Source: Thermoactinospora rubra
Lineage (GTDB): Bacteria; Actinomycetota; Actinomycetes; Streptosporangiales; Streptosporangiaceae
DNA: 64,000 nucleotides
Direction of reading: 5' to 3'
NCBI RefSeq assembly: GCF_002093975.1
Contig: NZ_MSZZ01000025.1
Span: 1-64,000, forward strand
A program made the translations under genes and the position numbers. Within the stretch, counting starts at the first letter, position 1, and the number at the start of each line of letters is the position of its first letter. Positions 60,869-64,000 of this stretch are shown here, one piece after another. The notes beneath the pieces were generated by a model. It searched no databases, was not told where the DNA came from, and worked only from the letters and a program-made list of their open reading frames with translations.

Positions 60869-61744
60869 ATGCCGCTTTCGCTGGACCTGTTGCGGACGTT
60901 CCTGGCCGTGCACCGGACCGGCTCCATCACCGCCGCCGCCCAGACGCTCGGGCTGTCGCAGCCTGCCGTGACCGCCCAGATCAAGGCCCTGGAGGCGGCG
61001 CTGGACCGGCCGCTGTTCGACCGGCTGCCGCGGGGCGTGGCCCCCACGGCCGTGGCCGACGAGCTGGCCCGCCGGGTCGCGGGCGCGCTCGACACGCTCG
61101 ACGCGGTGATCGGCTCGGAGCTGCCCACCGGGCACACGCTCCACCTGGGCGGCCCGGCCGAATTCCTCACCGAGGTCGTGCTGCCGCTGCTGGCCCCGCT
61201 CGTGCGCGGCGGCCTGCGGCTGCGCGTCACCTTCGGCCTGGCCGACGACCTGCTGCAGGCCCTCGCCGCCGGGCGGCTGGACCTGGTGGTGTCCACGATC
61301 CGGCCGCGGCTGCGCGGTGTGCGCGCCGAAGCGGCCTACGACGAGGAGTTCGTGCTGGTCGCCTCGCCGGAGCTGGCCGTGCGCCACCCCGACCCGGTAC
61401 GGCGGGGCGCCCCGGTCATCGCCTACGCCGAGGACCTGCCGATCATCCGCCGCTACTGGCGCACGGTCCACGGCACGCGCCCGGCCATGGACGCGCAGGT
61501 GGTGATCCCCGACCTGCGCGGCGTCCTGCAGGCCGTCCGCGCCGGGATGGGCGTGTCGGTGCTGCCCGCCTACCTGTGCCGGCGCGACCTGGCCGCGGGC
61601 GTACTGGTGGCGCTCGCCCGGCCGGAGCCGCCGCCGATCAACACGGGATACCTGGCGGTGCGGTCGGGCGGGCGGGCCGTGCCTGCCGTCACCGAGGTGC
61701 ACGACCACCTGCTGGAACGGCTGCGCGCGGGCTCTCCGTACTAG
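60869..61744 (+). CDS. LysR-family regulator
   Basis: 291 residues. HTH LLRTFLAVHRTGSITAAAQTLGLSQPAVTAQIKALEAALDRPLFDR, then a PBP2 effector domain. It probably controls the divergent DJ-1 gene. The ATG follows directly after a perfect palindrome, so the message may be leaderless or start within it. Its stop overlaps the CbiZ stop by 4 bp. Confidence 0.92.
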   Translation: MPLSLDLLRTFLAVHRTGSITAAAQTLGLSQPAVTAQIKALEAALDRPLFDRLPRGVAPTAVADELARRVAGALDTLDAVIGSELPTGHTLHLGGPAEFLTEVVLPLLAPLVRGGLRLRVTFGLADDLLQALAAGRLDLVVSTIRPRLRGVRAEAAYDEEFVLVASPELAVRHPDPVRRGAPVIAYAEDLPIIRRYWRTVHGTRPAMDAQVVIPDLRGVLQAVRAGMGVSVLPAYLCRRDLAAGVLVALARPEPPPINTGYLAVRSGGRAVPAVTEVHDHLLERLRAGSPY

Positions 61745-62421
61745 GGCGTGGGCTCGATGGGGCGGGCGAGCGGCTCGTAGTCCACCCGGGCGGCCACCTC
61801 GCGCCAGTCCTCGGCGCCCCGCCGTACCGCCTGGTGGACCGCGCGGGCCAGGCGCGCGCCCCAGGTCGAGCGCGGGCCGCAGAACGGCTCCTCCTCCCCC
61901 GCGGACGGCACGACCACGCACACGGCGTCCGAGGCGGTGCCCGTGCCCTGGAAGCCGGTCTCGACCAGCGCCTGGGTCTTGGCCTCCGTCACCGTCATGA
62001 CGGCGTTCACCAGGGCGGCGTCGGACAGGGCCACAGGCAGCGTGGCGACGACGTTGATCGTGCCGACCCTGATGGGCCGCAGTTCGGCGTCGGCGCTGCC
62101 CGGCGAGGCGGCGGCCCACGTGGGGACGCGCAGCCCGACGGTCGCGACCGCCTCCACGCCGCCGTCGCGGGCGCGGACGTACCGGGAGACGTAGGCGGCC
62201 GTCATCATGCCCACCCCGCGCCCGGCGGGCGCCAGGGAGCGCAGGTGCTCGGCCGGGTCCATGCGCGAGTACCCGGCCGCCACCTGGGCGTTGACCACCC
62301 AGCCGACCGGCCCGATGCCGCCGCCGAGCAGCGCCGAGGAGATCGCCCGGTGGCCGGGGCCGAACTCCCACAGCAGCGTCCCGAGCCTGACTCCGTCCTC
62401 GACCCGGTACGACAGGATCAT
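61741..62421 (-). CDS. cbiZ: adenosylcobinamide amidohydrolase
   Basis: 226 residues. Core patterns (ALLGGGIGPVGWVVNAQVAAGY, GVGMMTAAYV, ATVGLRVPTWAA, GTINVVATLPVALSDAALVNAVMTVTEAKTQAL, FQGTGTASDAVCVV) match CbiZ. It cleaves the aminopropanol side chain of adenosylcobinamide or pseudo-cobalamin, giving cobyric acid for rebuilding B12. Overlap with the ABC ATPase gene ties it to corrinoid uptake. Confidence 0.92.
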   Translation of the reverse strand: MILSYRVEDGVRLGTLLWEFGPGHRAISSALLGGGIGPVGWVVNAQVAAGYSRMDPAEHLRSLAPAGRGVGMMTAAYVSRYVRARDGGVEAVATVGLRVPTWAAASPGSADAELRPIRVGTINVVATLPVALSDAALVNAVMTVTEAKTQALVETGFQGTGTASDAVCVVVPSAGEEEPFCGPRSTWGARLARAVHQAVRRGAEDWREVAARVDYEPLARPIEPTP

Positions 62422-63191
62422 GGCCCTCCCCTGACGAGATGGACGACGGGCCGCCCGTCCGGCCCGGGCTCGATCTTGACATGCGCGCCGAAGTGCCGCC
62501 CGACCACGGCCTCGGTGAGCACCTGGGCGGGCGTTCCCGAGGCGGCCACGCGGCCGCGGGACAGCAGCAGGAGCGAGTCGGCGTACTGCGCGGCCAGCGA
62601 CAGGTCGTGCAGGGTGGACACGACCGTGAGCCCGTCGGCGATCCTGAGCCGGTCGACCAGGTCGAGCACCTGCTGCTGGTGGCCCAGGTCCAGGGCGGTC
62701 GTCGGCTCGTCCAGCAGCAGCACCGGCGCCTGCTGGGCCAGCGCCCTGGCCAGCACGACGCGCTGCCGCTCGCCGCCCGACAGGTGGTCCAGGGACCGGC
62801 CGGCCAGCTCGGTCAGGTCCAGCCGCGCCAGGACCCCCTCGGTGACCGCCCGGTCGTGCCTGCTCTCCCGGCCCAGGTAGGGGATGTACGGCGTGCGCCC
62901 CAGCAGGGCGTAGTCGAAGACCGTCATGTCGGGCGGGAGCAGGGGCGTCTGGGGCGCGTAGGCGACGAGGCGGGCCCGCTGGCGGGGGCGCAGGCGCTCC
63001 AGGGGGTGCCCGTCGAGCGTGACCGTGCCGCGGTGCCCGGCCAGGCCCATGAGGGCGCGCAGCAGGGTCGACTTGCCCGCGCCGTTGGGGCCGATCACGG
63101 CCAGCCACTCGCCTCGCCGTACGTGCAGGGACACGTCATGGAGCACCTCGGCCCGGCCGAGGCGGACCGACAGGCCCTCGGCGGCGATCAC
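62418..63191 (-). CDS. btuD: corrinoid/heme-type ABC transporter ATPase
   Basis: 257 residues of the FecE/BtuD class: Walker A GPNGAGKST, Q-loop YAPQTP, signature LSGGERQR, Walker B VLLLDEPTTALD, H-loop STLHDLS. Together with the FecCD permease upstream and CbiZ downstream it should drive corrinoid import. The symbol is by context. Confidence 0.92.
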   Translation of the reverse strand: MIAAEGLSVRLGRAEVLHDVSLHVRRGEWLAVIGPNGAGKSTLLRALMGLAGHRGTVTLDGHPLERLRPRQRARLVAYAPQTPLLPPDMTVFDYALLGRTPYIPYLGRESRHDRAVTEGVLARLDLTELAGRSLDHLSGGERQRVVLARALAQQAPVLLLDEPTTALDLGHQQQVLDLVDRLRIADGLTVVSTLHDLSLAAQYADSLLLLSRGRVAASGTPAQVLTEAVVGRHFGAHVKIEPGPDGRPVVHLVRGGP

Positions 63192-64000
63192 GTGGCCGCC
63201 TTCCGCGTCATGCGGAGCACCGCGACGAAGAACGGCGCGCCCACGAACATGGTGACCACGCCGATGGGCAGCTCGGCGGGGGCCATCACGGTGCGGGCCA
63301 GCAGGTCGCCCAGCACGAGGAAGGCGGCTCCCACCACCAGCGACAGGGGCAGGACCACGCGGTAGGAGCCGCCGAAGATCCGCCGCACGATGTGGGGGAC
63401 GACGATGCCGACGAAGCCGATGAGCCCGCTGACGGCCACGGCGGCGGCGGTGGCGAGGGAGGCGGCCAGCAGCACGGCGAGGCGCACGCGGGCGGCCCTG
63501 ATCCCCAGGCTGGCGGCCTCGTCGTCGCCCACCGACAGCACGTCCAGCATCCGGCCGTGCGCGAGCATCGCGGTCACCGACACCACGGCGTACGGCAGGA
63601 CGAGGAAGAACTGGTCCCAGCCGCCGCCCACGTCGCCGAGGATCCAGGAGTAGATCTTCTGCAGCTGTTCGACCTCCAGCTGCTGGACGAAGGTCTGCAC
63701 GGCGGTGAGGAAGGAGGTCACGGCCACCCCGGCGAGCACGAGCGTGGCGGTGCCGCCCGCGCGCCCCGCGGTGTTGCCGAGGGCGTAGGCGAGCATGACG
63801 CCGCCGACCGCGCCGACGAAGGCGGCCACGGGGATGCTCGTGGCCAGGCCGGGGAGGGCGACGATCACGACGGTGACCGCCAGGCCGGCGCCTGCCGCGG
63901 CGCCCAGCAGGTAGGGGTCGGCGAGGGGGTTGCGGAACACGCCCTGGTAACCGGCTCCGGCGACCGCGAGCAGCCCGCCCACGGTCGCGGCGACGAGCAC
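63188..64000 (-). CDS. btuC: FecCD/BtuC-type permease (partial, cut by window edge)
   Basis: At least 270 residues with about eight helices; the N-terminus lies beyond the window. Family motifs: GAGYQGVFRNPLADPYLLGAAAGAG, LGDVGGGW, and GLIGFVGIVVPHIVRRIFGG coupling loop to the ATPase. ATGA overlap with btuD. A binding protein and possibly a B12 riboswitch would be expected further upstream, outside the window. Confidence 0.93.
   Translation of the reverse strand: MLVAATVGGLLAVAGAGYQGVFRNPLADPYLLGAAAGAGLAVTVVIVALPGLATSIPVAAFVGAVGGVMLAYALGNTAGRAGGTATLVLAGVAVTSFLTAVQTFVQQLEVEQLQKIYSWILGDVGGGWDQFFLVLPYAVVSVTAMLAHGRMLDVLSVGDDEAASLGIRAARVRLAVLLAASLATAAAVAVSGLIGFVGIVVPHIVRRIFGGSYRVVLPLSLVVGAAFLVLGDLLARTVMAPAELPIGVVTMFVGAPFFVAVLRMTRKAAT

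Overview
The window is very GC-rich, with dense genes, many GTG starts and many 4-bp GTGA/ATGA gene overlaps. It carries an AfsR/SARP regulator, DesK/DesR-type two-component genes, actinobacterial DUF families (DUF3105, DUF6421, DUF5937-type ArsR) and a decayed actinomycete integrative element. This fits a filamentous actinomycete chromosome. Streptosporangiales (Nonomuraea-like) is my best guess for lineage, from protein flavour only. No rRNA, tRNA or CRISPR was recognised.

Layout. 1-1.4 kb: remnant of an integrative conjugative element (SpdB/DUF2637 membrane protein, FtsK/TraB fragment, integrase C-terminus). 1.4-8.7 kb: glnA2 behind a GlnR-like box, an EF-hand protein overlapping a class I terpene synthase, a divergent ArsR/MFS pair, and nadE behind a palindrome. 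8.7-12.7 kb: a three-gene operon (parallel beta-helix protein, cupredoxin-like lipoprotein, polytopic membrane protein) headed by an array of TTCTGCC repeats. 12.9-17 kb: TetR with DHA2 efflux pump, a 33-bp tandem repeat, a second MFS gene. 17-22.3 kb: panB, a small coiled-coil protein, ArsR/threonine-dehydratase, a PLP trans-sulfuration enzyme divergent from a MocR regulator. 22.3-26.5 kb: hydrolase, ABC-2 exporter, two-component system. 26.5-27.9 kb: a TnpB element with an intact RuvC triad and a second right-end-like hairpin nearby. 27.9-36.8 kb: LuxR-type HTH protein, cyclase/membrane pair with divergent LysR, secreted lipase, F420 reductase, methionine aminopeptidase, an ATPase-only kinase fragment, and a CopC/CopD-CtaG operon.

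36.8-41.3 kb is the most interesting part. An XRE-TPR regulator diverges from a 45-codon secreted peptide gene with its own perfect terminator, followed by a large SARP/NB-ARC/TPR regulator that contains a TTA codon. This looks like a peptide-signalling circuit.

41.3-64 kb: an orphan molybdenum hydroxylase large subunit, a calmodulin-like protein, ald, DUF3105/DUF305/FAD oxidoreductase, an operon of DUF6421, SDR and aldolase-like genes, a pseudoprotease-Ser/Thr kinase pair, hyuA-hyuB, a DJ-1 protein divergent from LysR, and a corrinoid salvage operon (permease, ATPase, CbiZ) cut by the right edge.
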